A DNA stretch of 11,170 nucleotides from an uncultured Eubacteriales bacterium (GCA_902797195.1 CADBRY010000165.1:1-11170); one strand, 5' to 3'; shown: positions 1 to 7,337, counted from the first letter of the stretch. Made by a program: numbers and translations. The notes: a model not told the origin generated them from the letters alone.

Positions 1-2390
1 AGAGCTTCCAGAGCGGGATCGTATACGGGCTCTGCAACAGGCTCTGTGGGAATTGTCGGCTCTGCCGCCACAGGCTGTATTTCGGGGATCTGTTCAGCCA
101 CAGGCTGTATCTCGGGAATCTGTTCAGCCACAGGCTGGATCTCGGAAATCTGTTCAGCCACAGGCTGTATTTCGGGAGCCGGCTGTTCCGTCGGAACAGT
201 TTCCTCTACCGGTGTGACCAGGGCGATTTCCTCAATAGGTGTTTCTTCCGGTGCGCGGACCACATCCTCTGTCATAGGCTGCACGGAAGGCATCTCCTCT
301 GCAACAGGCTGCACGGAAGGCATCTCCTCTGCTACGGGAGCCGCTTCCTGCTCGATTCTCTCTGTATCCATCACGCTGACGAACTGGCTGAGCAGATCGT
401 CGGTGTCGGCAGTGCCCTGCGCCTGAAGAATATCCTCAGTTTCCGGAGCGGGTATCTCCACGGGAGCCTCTGCCGGCGCCTCCGTGATCAATCCATCAAA
501 ACTCTCTCTTGTGAGCTTCTTTGTGGATGTAAGTCCGGATGCGATGGCTTCCTTGTCAACTGTTCTGGTCAGTGGGGATACTATGCTGTCGGTAGAATCC
601 TTTGTCTGTCCTTCGGCTTTTCTCTCCGCTTCAGGATCTCCTCCGGGCAGATCTGCAAAGAAATCCTCTCTGGCCTTTGCCATTCCTTCTATATTATATC
701 TGGTATGTCTGTGAGCTTCTTCTATCTCATCCCTTCCCGCTAAGACAGTTCCTTCGGGAGTGGCGAATTCCTTTGTTGGTTCCGGTTTGATCTCTGTTTC
801 CACCGGCTCCAGGTCAAGCTCCTGGGGAGGAGCAGGTGCCTTGGGTTCTCTCTTGCCCTGGATAGTGTCGCTGATCGGCGGTTTTTCTTCCGGCAGCGCC
901 TTCTCTGTTGATGAAATGGTATCGGAAAATCTGCCGCCTCTTATTCCTGCCAGGGCAGCCTTGATTTTATCCTCTTCTTCCTGACGCATCTTCGCCGTCT
1001 GTTCCAGTGCCTTGCGAACTTCGTCCTCTACCACCGCCGATTCCTCGGAGCGAGCTCTCTGCTTTTCATCGGCTTCTCTCTTCAGGCGGGCGATCTCTTC
1101 TTCACGCTGTTTTCTCGCCTGAGCCGCTTTGAATTCAGCCTCTTCTTTGGCAGCCAAGGCCGCCTCTCTCTGGGCTCTGATCCTTGCAGCCTCCTGAGCG
1201 GCTTTGAGTTCGGCTTCGGCCTTTAATCTGGCCTCTTCCTCTGCGGCGGCTTTTGCCTTTGCCTCGGCTTCCCTTCTGGCCTCTTCTTCCGCCTTTGCCT
1301 TTGCTTCGGCTTCGGCCTTCAGTCTTGCTTCCTCGGCTGCTCTCAGGCGCAGTTCTTCCTGCCTGCGGGCTTCCTCTTCCGCCTGACGCTGTGCTATGGC
1401 TTCAAGTCTTGCGGCATCCTCCGCAGCCTTCCGTCTGGCTTCCTCTTCTTTCAGCCTCAGGGCCTCCGCCTCCTCCGCCTGACGCAATTCAGCCTCTGCG
1501 GCAGCTCTGGCCTCGATCTCAGCGTTGATTCGTTCTTCTTCCGCCTTCTTCTTTGCCAGTGCTTCCGCTCTGGCCTCTTCGAGAGCCTTTATCCTTGCGG
1601 CTTCTTCCGCTTCCTTGCGGGCCTTTTCTCTTTCAAGGGCTTCTATTCTTTCCAGTACGTCGGTTTCAAGAGCCTGGGGTTCGTAGAGCTTGACGACTCC
1701 TTCCTGCTGAAGGAAGTCATCCATGGTGACTTCTTCTTTTCTTGCTTCAAATCTCTGAGCCGCAACTTCATCGGCTCTTACCTGCTCATCACCTATAGTC
1801 CCTGCGCCTCTTAACTTATCGTGTTCTCTGTCGAGAAGCTGCTGGAACTCGGCGTTTTTTCTGTTGAATGTATTGAACTGGCCAACCTCTTCTACTTTAT
1901 TGGCGGCCTCGAGAGCTTCCTTGACGGGAATGGATGCCTTGGCTTCTTCCTCAGGCACTACCCTGTCAAAGACTCTGGATACGGTCTCCGCTTCAGGAGT
2001 TTTGGGAATACTGACCTGTACCGGTTCCACAGGCTGCTCCGTTCTCGCTCTAAGCTCGGGGACCTCCACAGAATCCATGCCCCAGTCAAAGTCGATGTCT
2101 TCGGTTTTAGTTGTTGTGTTGCTGTCGGGATATTCGGAAACATTCCACTCCATTCCCTCAAGAAATGGTTTTGCAGGTACTTCCTGACCATCTGAAACAG
2201 GAGCGGCCGCCGTCTGCTCTTGAGCAACTGCCTGCGGCTCTGCACTTATCTGCGCCTGAACCTGCGGTACATTCACCTCCGGCTGCTGAACCTGCGGTGC
2301 CGGCGGCACGTCGTCTACGAGTCTGGTTCCGCATTTACTGCAGAAAATAGCATCATCAGCGATCTGACTTCCGCAATGTTTACAAAACAT
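1..2390 (-). CDS. Zinc-ribbon / long coiled-coil, repeat-rich protein (C-terminus beyond window)
   Basis: An uninterrupted leftward frame of 796 codons runs off the left edge with no stop. It starts at the ATG at 2390, preceded by GGGAGG about 7 bases upstream. Residues 3-20 form a compact zinc ribbon (C3-x2-C6-x10-C17-x2-C20). Next comes a Pro/Gln/Glu-rich linker to about residue 110, then charged sequence. A long Ala/Glu/Lys/Arg-rich stretch at about residues 240-480 should be a continuous helix or coiled coil, resembling TolA-type helices in composition only. The C-terminal part is Pro/Glu/Ala/Thr-rich, with 10-residue tandem repeats of the type EIQPVAEQIP. No signal peptide or membrane segment is visible in the part present; one could lie off the edge. 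It sits downstream of metK-lysC and may be co-transcribed with them. A structural or scaffold role is a guess; the function is unknown. The reading frame is certain, the family is not. Confidence 0.85.
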   Translation of the reverse strand, partial: MFCKHCGSQIADDAIFCSKCGTRLVDDVPPAPQVQQPEVNVPQVQAQISAEPQAVAQEQTAAAPVSDGQEVPAKPFLEGMEWNVSEYPDSNTTTKTEDIDFDWGMDSVEVPELRARTEQPVEPVQVSIPKTPEAETVSRVFDRVVPEEEAKASIPVKEALEAANKVEEVGQFNTFNRKNAEFQQLLDREHDKLRGAGTIGDEQVRADEVAAQRFEARKEEVTMDDFLQQEGVVKLYEPQALETDVLERIEALEREKARKEAEEAARIKALEEARAEALAKKKAEEERINAEIEARAAAEAELRQAEEAEALRLKEEEARRKAAEDAARLEAIAQRQAEEEARRQEELRLRAAEEARLKAEAEAKAKAEEEARREAEAKAKAAAEEEARLKAEAELKAAQEAARIRAQREAALAAKEEAEFKAAQARKQREEEIARLKREADEKQRARSEESAVVEDEVRKALEQTAKMRQEEEDKIKAALAGIRGGRFSDTISSTEKALPEEKPPISDTIQGKREPKAPAPPQELDLEPVETEIKPEPTKEFATPEGTVLAGRDEIEEAHRHTRYNIEGMAKAREDFFADLPGGDPEAERKAEGQTKDSTDSIVSPLTRTVDKEAIASGLTSTKKLTRESFDGLITEAPAEAPVEIPAPETEDILQAQGTADTDDLLSQFVSVMDTERIEQEAAPVAEEMPSVQPVAEEMPSVQPMTEDVVRAPEETPIEEIALVTPVEETVPTEQPAPEIQPVAEQISEIQPVAEQIPEIQPVAEQIPEIQPVAAEPTIPTEPVAEPVYDPALEA
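67..180 (-). repeat. Tandem 30-bp coding repeats (about 4 units)
   Basis: Units begin at 67, 97, 127 and 157 on the plus strand. Each begins GCCACAGGCTG and the first three end in ATCTGTTCA. They encode 10-residue units of the type EIQPVAEQIP in the coiled-coil gene. Units differ by only a few bases (for example CTGTAT versus CTGGAT), and the fourth diverges at its end. The near-identity at DNA level suggests recent expansion by slippage or unequal recombination, so unit number may vary between strains. Confidence 0.9.
271..330 (-). repeat. Second tandem 30-bp coding repeat (2 units)
   Basis: Two adjacent 30-bp units, 271-300 and 301-330, share the core AGGCTGCACGGAAGGCATCT and differ only near their left ends. 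They encode MPSVQP-(V/M)-(A/T)-E-(E/D) units in the same gene. The unit length matches the 67-180 array and the PVAEE/PVAEQ motif is similar, so the two arrays are probably diverged copies of one ancestral repeat. Confidence 0.85.
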
Positions 2391-2503
2391 AAAAATCCTC
2401 CCAGCTATATATTCGGTTCTGAATTTAATGCAACTTTCTCTTGTTTTTGCACGACACAAACCTGCAAGCTTCTTCCTTCTGTGAAGTTGCAGTATTTATA
2501 GTC
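2391..2503 (-). promoter_or_regulatory. Structured leader of the zinc-ribbon gene with four mutually complementary segments
   Basis: Read leftward, the leader holds segment 1 TGCAACTT (2484-2491), segment 2 AAGCTTGCA (2463-2471), segment 3 TGCAA (2447-2451) and segment 4 AAGTTGCA (2429-2436). Segments 1 and 2 form a stem of about 10 bp with one bulge (arms 2462-2472 and 2483-2492). Segments 3 and 4, 2 and 3, and 1 and 4 (8 bp perfect) can also pair. No U-tract follows any of the stems, so a classical terminator is not evident. The leader boundaries assume the -10 box at 2510-2515. A regulatory role is inference. Confidence 0.35.
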
Positions 2504-2509
2504 TTTTCC

Positions 2510-2515
2510 ATTATA
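2510..2515 (-). promoter_or_regulatory. Possible -10 box (TATAAT) for the zinc-ribbon gene
   Basis: A consensus TATAAT lies on the minus strand about 120 bases upstream of the ATG at 2390. At a 17-base spacing the -35 position reads TAGAAA, which is poor. TTGCCT is present, but only 11 bases away. It may be a weak internal promoter that supplements readthrough from metK-lysC, or a chance AT-rich match. Confidence 0.35.
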
Positions 2516-2567
2516 TATTAGTTCAAAGGCAATTTCTACCTTTTTCATTAAGTTTTTCCAATGGCCT

Positions 2568-3884
2568 CTAGGACACAAATGCTTTGTATATGGCTCTTAT
2601 TGCCTTTTCAAAGTCGTCACTCCGGACACCTACGATGATGTTCATCTCACTTGCACCCTGGTCTATCATCTTGATGTTCACGTCCGCTTCAGCCAAAGCC
2701 GTAAAGAGTCTTGCTGACGTACCCTTTCTGGATGCCATCCCGGCGCCTACAGTGGCTATAAGCGCAAGATCCGTCTGAACGTCCAGGGAATCCGGCTTGA
2801 GTTGCCTTTCAAACTCGTCCAGTATGTCGTCGAGCTTGCCGTCTATGACGCTGTTGTTCACTATGACGGAAACTGTGTCGATACCGCTGGGAATATGTTC
2901 GATGGTCACATCATTGTCTTCAAGTATCCCCGCCATCCTGCGGATGAAACCCTTCTGCCCGATCATGTGGCTGCTGTAGATGGTAATGGATGTGAAGTCC
3001 TTGCTCCCCGCAATGCCGGAGATTATCTGGCCTTCGGGAAGATCTGCGGGTTCTGATGTGATCATGGTTCCCGGATCGTCGGGCCTGTTTGTGTTCCTTA
3101 TATTGATGGGTATCCCCGCCACCCTTGCCGGATAGATTGCTTCTTCGTGGAGAACGGAAGCTCCCATGTAAGCAAGCTCTCTAAGTTCCTTGTAGGAAAT
3201 GCTGCTGATGGGTCTGGGGTTGTCCACGATCCTGGGATCTGCCACCAGAAATCCCGAAACATCCGTCCAGTTTTCATAAACGTCTGCCTCTACCGCTCTT
3301 GCCACGATGGATCCCGTGATGTCGGAGCCGCCTCTTGAAAATGTCTTTATCGAGCCGTCTTCCCTTGAACCGTAGAATCCGGGGATCACTGCTTTTTCAC
3401 AGTCTTTGAGAGCCCGAGCTATCTCCTCGTTGGTCTCTTCCTCAAGAAATTTTCCCTTATCGCTGAACTTTACGAAATCCGCAGGATCCTTGAATTCCAT
3501 TCCCATATATTTTGCGATGATCTTGCCGTTAAGGTATTCTCCCCTGCTGACCACATAGTCTGTGGATGCCCCCTGCTCAAGTTGCTTTTGTATCTCAGCC
3601 AGCTCCCGGGCCATCCCCGCATCGATGCCAAGTTCCTGCTCCATGTGGATGTATCTTTCGCATATGGCCTGGAAGACCTGTTCGTAGGGCAGCTTGTGAT
3701 CTCTGTGAGAAAGGCAAAGATAAAGCAGGTCCGTCACTTTTGTGTCCTCGTCGAAACGTTTTCCCGGCGCTGACACGACTACGTACTTGATATCCTTATC
3801 ATTTTCAGTTATCTCTTTTATTTTGCCAATCTGGATTGCGTCCGCCACGGAGGACCCTCCAAACTTAGCCACCTTGATTCCCAT
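2568..3884 (-). CDS. lysC: Aspartate kinase, monofunctional, with two ACT domains
   Basis: This 438-residue protein phosphorylates L-aspartate with ATP, the first step towards lysine, diaminopimelate, threonine and methionine. The amino-acid kinase domain carries the nucleotide-binding KFGGSS at residues 7-12 and SRGGSDITG at 183-191, followed by the typical VYENWTDVSGF and VLHEEAIYPA stretches. Two ACT regulatory domains follow, at about 297-362 and 372-438. The second contains the GAGMASRKGTSARLF stretch typical of aspartokinases. ACT domains normally bind an end-product amino acid, so feedback inhibition is likely, but the effector cannot be read from sequence. The ATG at 3884 follows GGGAG by about 10 bases. 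It lies 47 bases after the metK stop on the same strand with no terminator visible between, so co-transcription with metK is likely. There is no room for a lysine riboswitch directly upstream. Confidence 0.95.
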   Translation of the reverse strand: MGIKVAKFGGSSVADAIQIGKIKEITENDKDIKYVVVSAPGKRFDEDTKVTDLLYLCLSHRDHKLPYEQVFQAICERYIHMEQELGIDAGMARELAEIQKQLEQGASTDYVVSRGEYLNGKIIAKYMGMEFKDPADFVKFSDKGKFLEEETNEEIARALKDCEKAVIPGFYGSREDGSIKTFSRGGSDITGSIVARAVEADVYENWTDVSGFLVADPRIVDNPRPISSISYKELRELAYMGASVLHEEAIYPARVAGIPINIRNTNRPDDPGTMITSEPADLPEGQIISGIAGSKDFTSITIYSSHMIGQKGFIRRMAGILEDNDVTIEHIPSGIDTVSVIVNNSVIDGKLDDILDEFERQLKPDSLDVQTDLALIATVGAGMASRKGTSARLFTALAEADVNIKMIDQGASEMNIIVGVRSDDFEKAIRAIYKAFVS

Positions 3885-3931
3885 TTTCTTTTCTCTCCCG
3901 TATATGTTTGCTGCAGTTGTTTGCGATCGCC

Positions 3932-5170
3932 TTATAGTTCCCCCTTAAGAGCGTCCACTTTGTCAAGCCTCTCCCAGGGCACATCGATATCCGTTCTTCC
4001 GAAGTGTCCGTAGGCCGCCACCTGTCTGTATATGGGTTTTCTCAGATCCAGATCTCTGATTATGGCAGCGGGCCTTAAATCAAAGTGTTTCTCGACTATC
4101 TCCGCCAGTTTTTCGTCGGCATACCTGCCGGTCCCGAATGTATCGACAAGAATGGATACGGGATGGGCTACGCCGATGGCATAGGCCAGCTGTATCTCAC
4201 ATTTGTCTGCCAGTCCTGCAGCCACCAGGTTCTTTGCAACATACCTTGCCGCATAGGTTGCGGATCTGTCCACCTTGGTGGGATCCTTTCCGCTGAAGGC
4301 TCCGCCTCCGTGTCTTGCATACCCTCCGTATGTGTCCACGATTATCTTTCTTCCCGTCAGTCCTGAATCGCCCTGAGGTCCACCGATAACAAATCTGCCT
4401 GTCGGGTTCACAAGTATGCCCGTCTCCTCATCCATTAGATCCTTGTCCACCACCGGATTGATCACGTGCTGGATCAGATCCTTTCTGATCCTGTCGATCT
4501 CCACCGACGGATCATGCTGGGTGGATATCAGTATCGTATCTATTCTCTTTACTCCATTGTCGTCGTACTCGACGGTCACCTGAGTTTTTCCGTCGGGTCT
4601 GAGGTAATCCAGGGTCCCGTTTTTTCTTACCTCCGCAAGCCGTCTGGCCAGCTTGTGGGCAAGGGATATGGGCATTGGCATAAGCTCCGGCGTCTCGTTG
4701 CATGCAAAGCCAAACATTATGCCCTGATCACCGGCTCCCGTCTCATCGAGGAAGTCATCATTTCCTTCCCCACTTGCCTTGCCTTCGTCACCGGCTTCCT
4801 GCAGTCCGCTCTCTCCTTTTGTGTGGTCGTCTTTGTATTCAAGAGCCTTATCGACTCCCATGGCGATGTCGGCCGATTGTTCGTCGATGGATGTCATTAT
4901 GGCACAGGTTGTGCCATCAAAGCCGTACTTGGCTCTGTCATATCCGATATCGCAAATCACCTGACGGGCCAGTTTGGGTATATCAACATAGCATTCAGTG
5001 CTTATCTCACCCATAACCATGGCATACCCGGTGTTGACCGTGGTCTCCGCCGCCACCCTTCCGTTGGGATCTTCACTCAGTATGGCATCAACTATAGCAT
5101 CGGAAATCTGGTCACAAATCTTATCGGGATGACCTTCTGTTACGGATTCAGATGTGAATAATCTCTTCAT
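3932..5170 (-). CDS. metK: S-adenosylmethionine synthetase (methionine adenosyltransferase)
   Basis: This cytoplasmic enzyme of 412 residues makes SAM from methionine and ATP. Visible signatures are [15 protein letters not shown] at residues 7-21 (His14 catalytic region), GAGDQG at 145-150, [20 protein letters not shown], and the [17 protein letters not shown] phosphate-binding loop. The frame is open upstream to 5335, but I place the start at the ATG at 5170. It follows AAGGAG by 8 bases and matches the family N-terminus, and the extra 55 residues would cross the promoter. The protein is longer than the usual approximately 380-390 residues because of an acidic Gly/Glu/Asp insertion at about residues 111-140. 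metK probably leads the metK-lysC transcript and is divergent from the unknown gene at 5359. Confidence 0.97.
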   Translation of the reverse strand: MKRLFTSESVTEGHPDKICDQISDAIVDAILSEDPNGRVAAETTVNTGYAMVMGEISTECYVDIPKLARQVICDIGYDRAKYGFDGTTCAIMTSIDEQSADIAMGVDKALEYKDDHTKGESGLQEAGDEGKASGEGNDDFLDETGAGDQGIMFGFACNETPELMPMPISLAHKLARRLAEVRKNGTLDYLRPDGKTQVTVEYDDNGVKRIDTILISTQHDPSVEIDRIRKDLIQHVINPVVDKDLMDEETGILVNPTGRFVIGGPQGDSGLTGRKIIVDTYGGYARHGGGAFSGKDPTKVDRSATYAARYVAKNLVAAGLADKCEIQLAYAIGVAHPVSILVDTFGTGRYADEKLAEIVEKHFDLRPAAIIRDLDLRKPIYRQVAAYGHFGRTDIDVPWERLDKVDALKGEL

Positions 5171-5212
5171 TCCTAATTCTCCTTGCATTCTGTAATTAAC
5201 CGCATATACAGG

Positions 5213-5241
5213 ATTATAGCCCACATAAAAAACATGGTCAA
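5213..5241 (-). promoter_or_regulatory. Sigma-70-type promoter of metK
   Basis: TTGACC (5236-5241) and TATAAT (5213-5218) on the minus strand are separated by exactly 17 bases, a near-consensus housekeeping promoter. Transcription should start near 5206, giving a leader of about 36 bases. That is too short for any known SAM riboswitch class typical of Bacillota metK genes. Confidence 0.85.
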
Positions 5242-5250
5242 CGAGCGATT

Positions 5251-5292
5251 TTTTGATAAAAACTGTTTTTCGCACAATCGAAGGTATCAAAA
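5251..5292. repeat. Inverted repeat in the metK / unknown-gene divergent region
   Basis: TTTTGATA (5251-5258) and TATCAAAA (5285-5292) form a perfect 8-bp inverted repeat with a 26-base gap. Between them lies a second small palindrome, AAAAACTGTTTTT. The pair sits just upstream of the metK -35 box and upstream of the divergent gene. It could be a pair of operator half-sites. In AT-rich sequence a chance match is also possible. Confidence 0.3.
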
Positions 5293-5320
5293 CAGGACAT
5301 GGCCCGGGTCTTATATACTG

Positions 5321-5329
5321 TGTTATACT
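5321..5329 (+). promoter_or_regulatory. Possible extended -10 promoter for the unknown gene at 5359
   Basis: TGTTATACT matches the extended -10 pattern TG-n-TATAAT with one mismatch. No -35 box is seen at the expected distance (GGCCCG), which extended -10 promoters can tolerate. Transcription from near 5336 would leave a leader of about 23 bases that includes GAGG at 5346-5349, which supports the start at 5359 rather than 5341. Confidence 0.45.
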
Positions 5330-5358
5330 TGCCATACTGAATGTCGAGGTTTATCAAT

Positions 5359-6648
5359 ATGAAAAAAGAAAATACAATTCACATGAACAATACGGGCCTT
5401 AAGGTTCTCGACGGAGGACAACGGCTCAATATCGAAAACTCAAACCATCACTTCATTTCCGCCTATGTGACGGATACCAGGCTCATGGGAGTCCTTGCCG
5501 TTTACGCCCACTGGCACATCGACAATTTCGCCGAAGATGTGGAAAGGCAACCGAACGCCTCCTCTGTCACCTGGGGCGACCTGCACCAGTTTTTCTACAT
5601 CGACTGCGAAGAGTCGGGCATCGAGACTTATTCCGAGATAAGGGTAAGCGATCCCGATGAAGTGGAGCGGCTTGAACAGAGCATCATTGGCGGGCTTGGA
5701 GCAAAAAAAGTCGACCTGGATGAGATCCGGCTTCGCAGTCTTATGAGTATCTGGAAGAAGTATAACGAAGACCATAAGTTGCCTTTGCCTGAAGGAAAAG
5801 CACACTACGATTTTATTTTCTCAGATGGAGACACTCCCGATGACGGGGAGGCCATGGAATTGATGGCCCACATATGTCCCACTGTCAAAACGGATTATCA
5901 ACTTATAAACTTCTTCCTGATGCGGTGTTTTGGAAACGATCCCGAAGGGGTTGCCTTTCTGACGGACAAAAAACATCTGTCCTCTTCCTCAAGTAAAAAG
6001 CCAAGTGTGGACCCGGCGATCTACGGCAGATACTTTCAGGCAACCATGTGGCGAAATGTTATCGATAAAAAAACGGGCACCGAAGGGGAAGGCAAAGAAT
6101 ACCTGTGCGAATCCATCGTTGAGATGAACGGGAACTATGAGCAGATCATCAGTCTCCTTACCGTAAAGGATCTTAAGGTGATCGGCATCGAATGCCGTGG
6201 CACATCCCCCATCAGCAGCACCGAAGCTGCTCTTGTGATGAAGAGGAGTGAGTTCGTTACCGTCTACGATCTGCTTCTGTCCGAGGAGGAGATCGAAAAC
6301 AATATTGACGAGTTCACCATCGGATTCCATATGACAATGTCGGAAACTGAAAACGGACGGCTGTTTTTATCATACCGTCCGAATAACGATCATGTCGATC
6401 GAAGAATTTTTCAGTTGAACGCGGATGTAAACGGTCTGCTCTTCCTCACCGTGAATGGCCAGCTCATTCTGTCCGCATACAGCGAGGAAGATGCTCAGGC
6501 TCTTGAGAAGAAGCTGCATTCAAGTGTTCTGAAGCCCCATCTTCTCATAACCGGTAAGTTTGAATTCAAGAATCCCGTTCTATACGAATTCATGCACAGC
6601 TCCATCGATTACTTCGAGACTTTTCTCCAGCTTCTCCGGGGAGAATAA
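5359..6648 (+). CDS. Protein of unknown function, 429 residues, divergent from metK
   Basis: I do not recognise this protein. The frame is open from an ATG at 5341, but that codon lacks a ribosome binding site. The ATG at 5359 follows GAGG by 9 bases and is preferred. There is no signal peptide or membrane segment, so a soluble cytoplasmic protein is expected. The N-terminal half (residues 1-200) is rich in aromatic and acidic residues, with stretches such as YVTDTRLMGVLAVYAHWHI and LINFFLMRCFGNDPEGVAF. A Ser/Lys linker (S208-S212, K213, K214) separates it from a C-terminal half of alternating hydrophobic sequence that looks like mixed alpha/beta. No catalytic motif, metal cluster or nucleotide-binding loop is evident. 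Codon use looks like its neighbours, which argues against recent transfer. It is monocistronic, convergent with ribU 30 bases downstream. The coding call is firm because a long frame is flanked by a promoter and a ribosome binding site. Confidence 0.85.
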   Translation: MKKENTIHMNNTGLKVLDGGQRLNIENSNHHFISAYVTDTRLMGVLAVYAHWHIDNFAEDVERQPNASSVTWGDLHQFFYIDCEESGIETYSEIRVSDPDEVERLEQSIIGGLGAKKVDLDEIRLRSLMSIWKKYNEDHKLPLPEGKAHYDFIFSDGDTPDDGEAMELMAHICPTVKTDYQLINFFLMRCFGNDPEGVAFLTDKKHLSSSSSKKPSVDPAIYGRYFQATMWRNVIDKKTGTEGEGKEYLCESIVEMNGNYEQIISLLTVKDLKVIGIECRGTSPISSTEAALVMKRSEFVTVYDLLLSEEEIENNIDEFTIGFHMTMSETENGRLFLSYRPNNDHVDRRIFQLNADVNGLLFLTVNGQLILSAYSEEDAQALEKKLHSSVLKPHLLITGKFEFKNPVLYEFMHSSIDYFETFLQLLRGE

Positions 6649-6651
6649 CGC

Positions 6652-6666
6652 CCGCGGAGGCCGTGG
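6652..6666. other. GC-rich stem-loop between the convergent unknown gene and ribU
   Basis: CCGCGG (6652-6657) and CCGTGG (6661-6666) can pair across a 3-base loop with one G-U pair. It lies in the 30-base gap between two convergent stop codons, where a shared terminator would be expected. Neither strand has a good U-tract after the stem, so termination activity is uncertain. Confidence 0.3.
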
Positions 6667-6678
6667 AAAAGCCCGCGC

Positions 6679-7239
6679 CTATCTGTGCAGGAATGCGGAG
6701 ATCCTCTTATACACCAGGAATGTCACTATGCTGTTTATGCCCGCCTTGATGGCATTGAATGCAGCTATGAAAGGCATCAATCCCCATACGACATTTCTTG
6801 GCACTCCCATGAATATGGGGGTGATCACCATGTTAGCTCCCATCATAACAACGGTCATGGCTATAACACCGCAGAGAAGACCGATCACGGCACCTTTGCG
6901 AGTCTTGTTTTTTCTGTAGATCACGCCGGCTGTAATCACCAGTGCGCTTGTGGCTATTACGTGCATAAGTATGCCGTAGAGTCCGCTGGCGGAGCTGACC
7001 GTAACTCCCTGTATAATGGCCGTTACCACTGTAAGCAGGACGCCGGCCAAAGGTCCAAAGGCAAAGGATCCGATAAGGATAGGTATGTCTGCCGGATCAT
7101 ATTCAAGGAATGCCACCGCCGGGAAAATGGGGAAGTGGATGATTGCCACCAGGACCACGGAAATGGCTACCAGCATGGCCATCTTTGCCAGTCTTGCAGT
7201 TGTGATTTTTGGTTGTCTTTGTTCGATACTCTGATTCAT
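6679..7239 (-). CDS. ribU: Riboflavin ECF transporter substrate-binding component
   Basis: This integral membrane protein of 186 residues binds riboflavin and delivers it into the cell with a shared ECF energizing module (EcfT and ATPases), which is not in this window. About six hydrophobic segments are visible (roughly residues 18-36, 50-68, 68-85, 88-107, 116-140 and 155-178). The family signature AVAFLEYDPADIPILIGSF lies at residues 41-59, followed by GPLAGV. I place the start at the ATG at 7239, which follows AAGGAG by 8 bases. The frame extends upstream to 7326, but those codons overlap the riboswitch expression platform. Control is by the FMN riboswitch and terminator directly upstream, which independently supports the assignment. 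The gene is probably monocistronic. Confidence 0.95.
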   Translation of the reverse strand: MNQSIEQRQPKITTARLAKMAMLVAISVVLVAIIHFPIFPAVAFLEYDPADIPILIGSFAFGPLAGVLLTVVTAIIQGVTVSSASGLYGILMHVIATSALVITAGVIYRKNKTRKGAVIGLLCGVIAMTVVMMGANMVITPIFMGVPRNVVWGLMPFIAAFNAIKAGINSIVTFLVYKRISAFLHR

Positions 7240-7305
7240 TTTAGATTCTCCTTCCATCATTATCTGATCGAATAACGGAATCTGTCTCTGTAAAAGCATT
7301 TCTTG

Positions 7306-7337
7306 AAAAAGAAAAGCCCCAAGCACAAGCTCAGGGC
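7306..7337 (-). terminator. Intrinsic terminator of the FMN riboswitch expression platform
   Basis: On the minus strand a 9-bp stem (GCCCTGAGC pairing with GCTTGGGGC, two G-U pairs) closes a TTGT loop at 7316-7337. It is followed at once by TTTTCTTTTT. It sits between the FMN aptamer and the ribU start, where FMN-bound RNA would be expected to terminate. Confidence 0.85.

Noticed and set aside
67..330. CRISPR-like array suggested by regularly spaced 30-bp repeats
   Set aside because: The units are directly tandem with no unique spacers, and they preserve the reading frame of a protein.
1204..1528. Plus-strand open frames rich in Ala/Ser/Leu/Pro opposite the coiled-coil gene
   Set aside because: They are antisense shadows of the repetitive Ala/Glu/Lys codons; none has a ribosome binding site and the minus frame is continuous for almost 800 codons.
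3922..3931. GCGATCGC palindrome (HIP1-like) between metK and lysC
   Set aside because: It is a single copy of an 8-base palindrome known as abundant in cyanobacteria. One occurrence has no weight and nothing else suggests a cyanobacterium.
4466..5161. 231-residue plus-strand frame opposite metK
   Set aside because: It is antisense to the strongly conserved metK reading frame and resembles no protein I know.
5171..5335. 55-residue N-terminal extension of MetK
   Set aside because: It would cross the -35 and -10 boxes and has no family counterpart, whereas the ATG at 5170 has AAGGAG at the right distance and the standard MetK N-terminus.
5341..5358. ATG at 5341 as start of the unknown gene
   Set aside because: It has no ribosome binding site and would lie about 5 bases from the predicted transcription start; the ATG at 5359 has GAGG at 9 bases.
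6685..7275. 196-residue plus-strand frame rich in His, Cys and Tyr opposite ribU
   Set aside because: Its composition results from reading the antisense of a hydrophobic membrane protein. It has no ribosome binding site and ribU is unambiguous.
7240..7326. 29-residue N-terminal extension of RibU
   Set aside because: It overlaps the riboswitch terminator, and the ATG at 7239 has AAGGAG 8 bases upstream.
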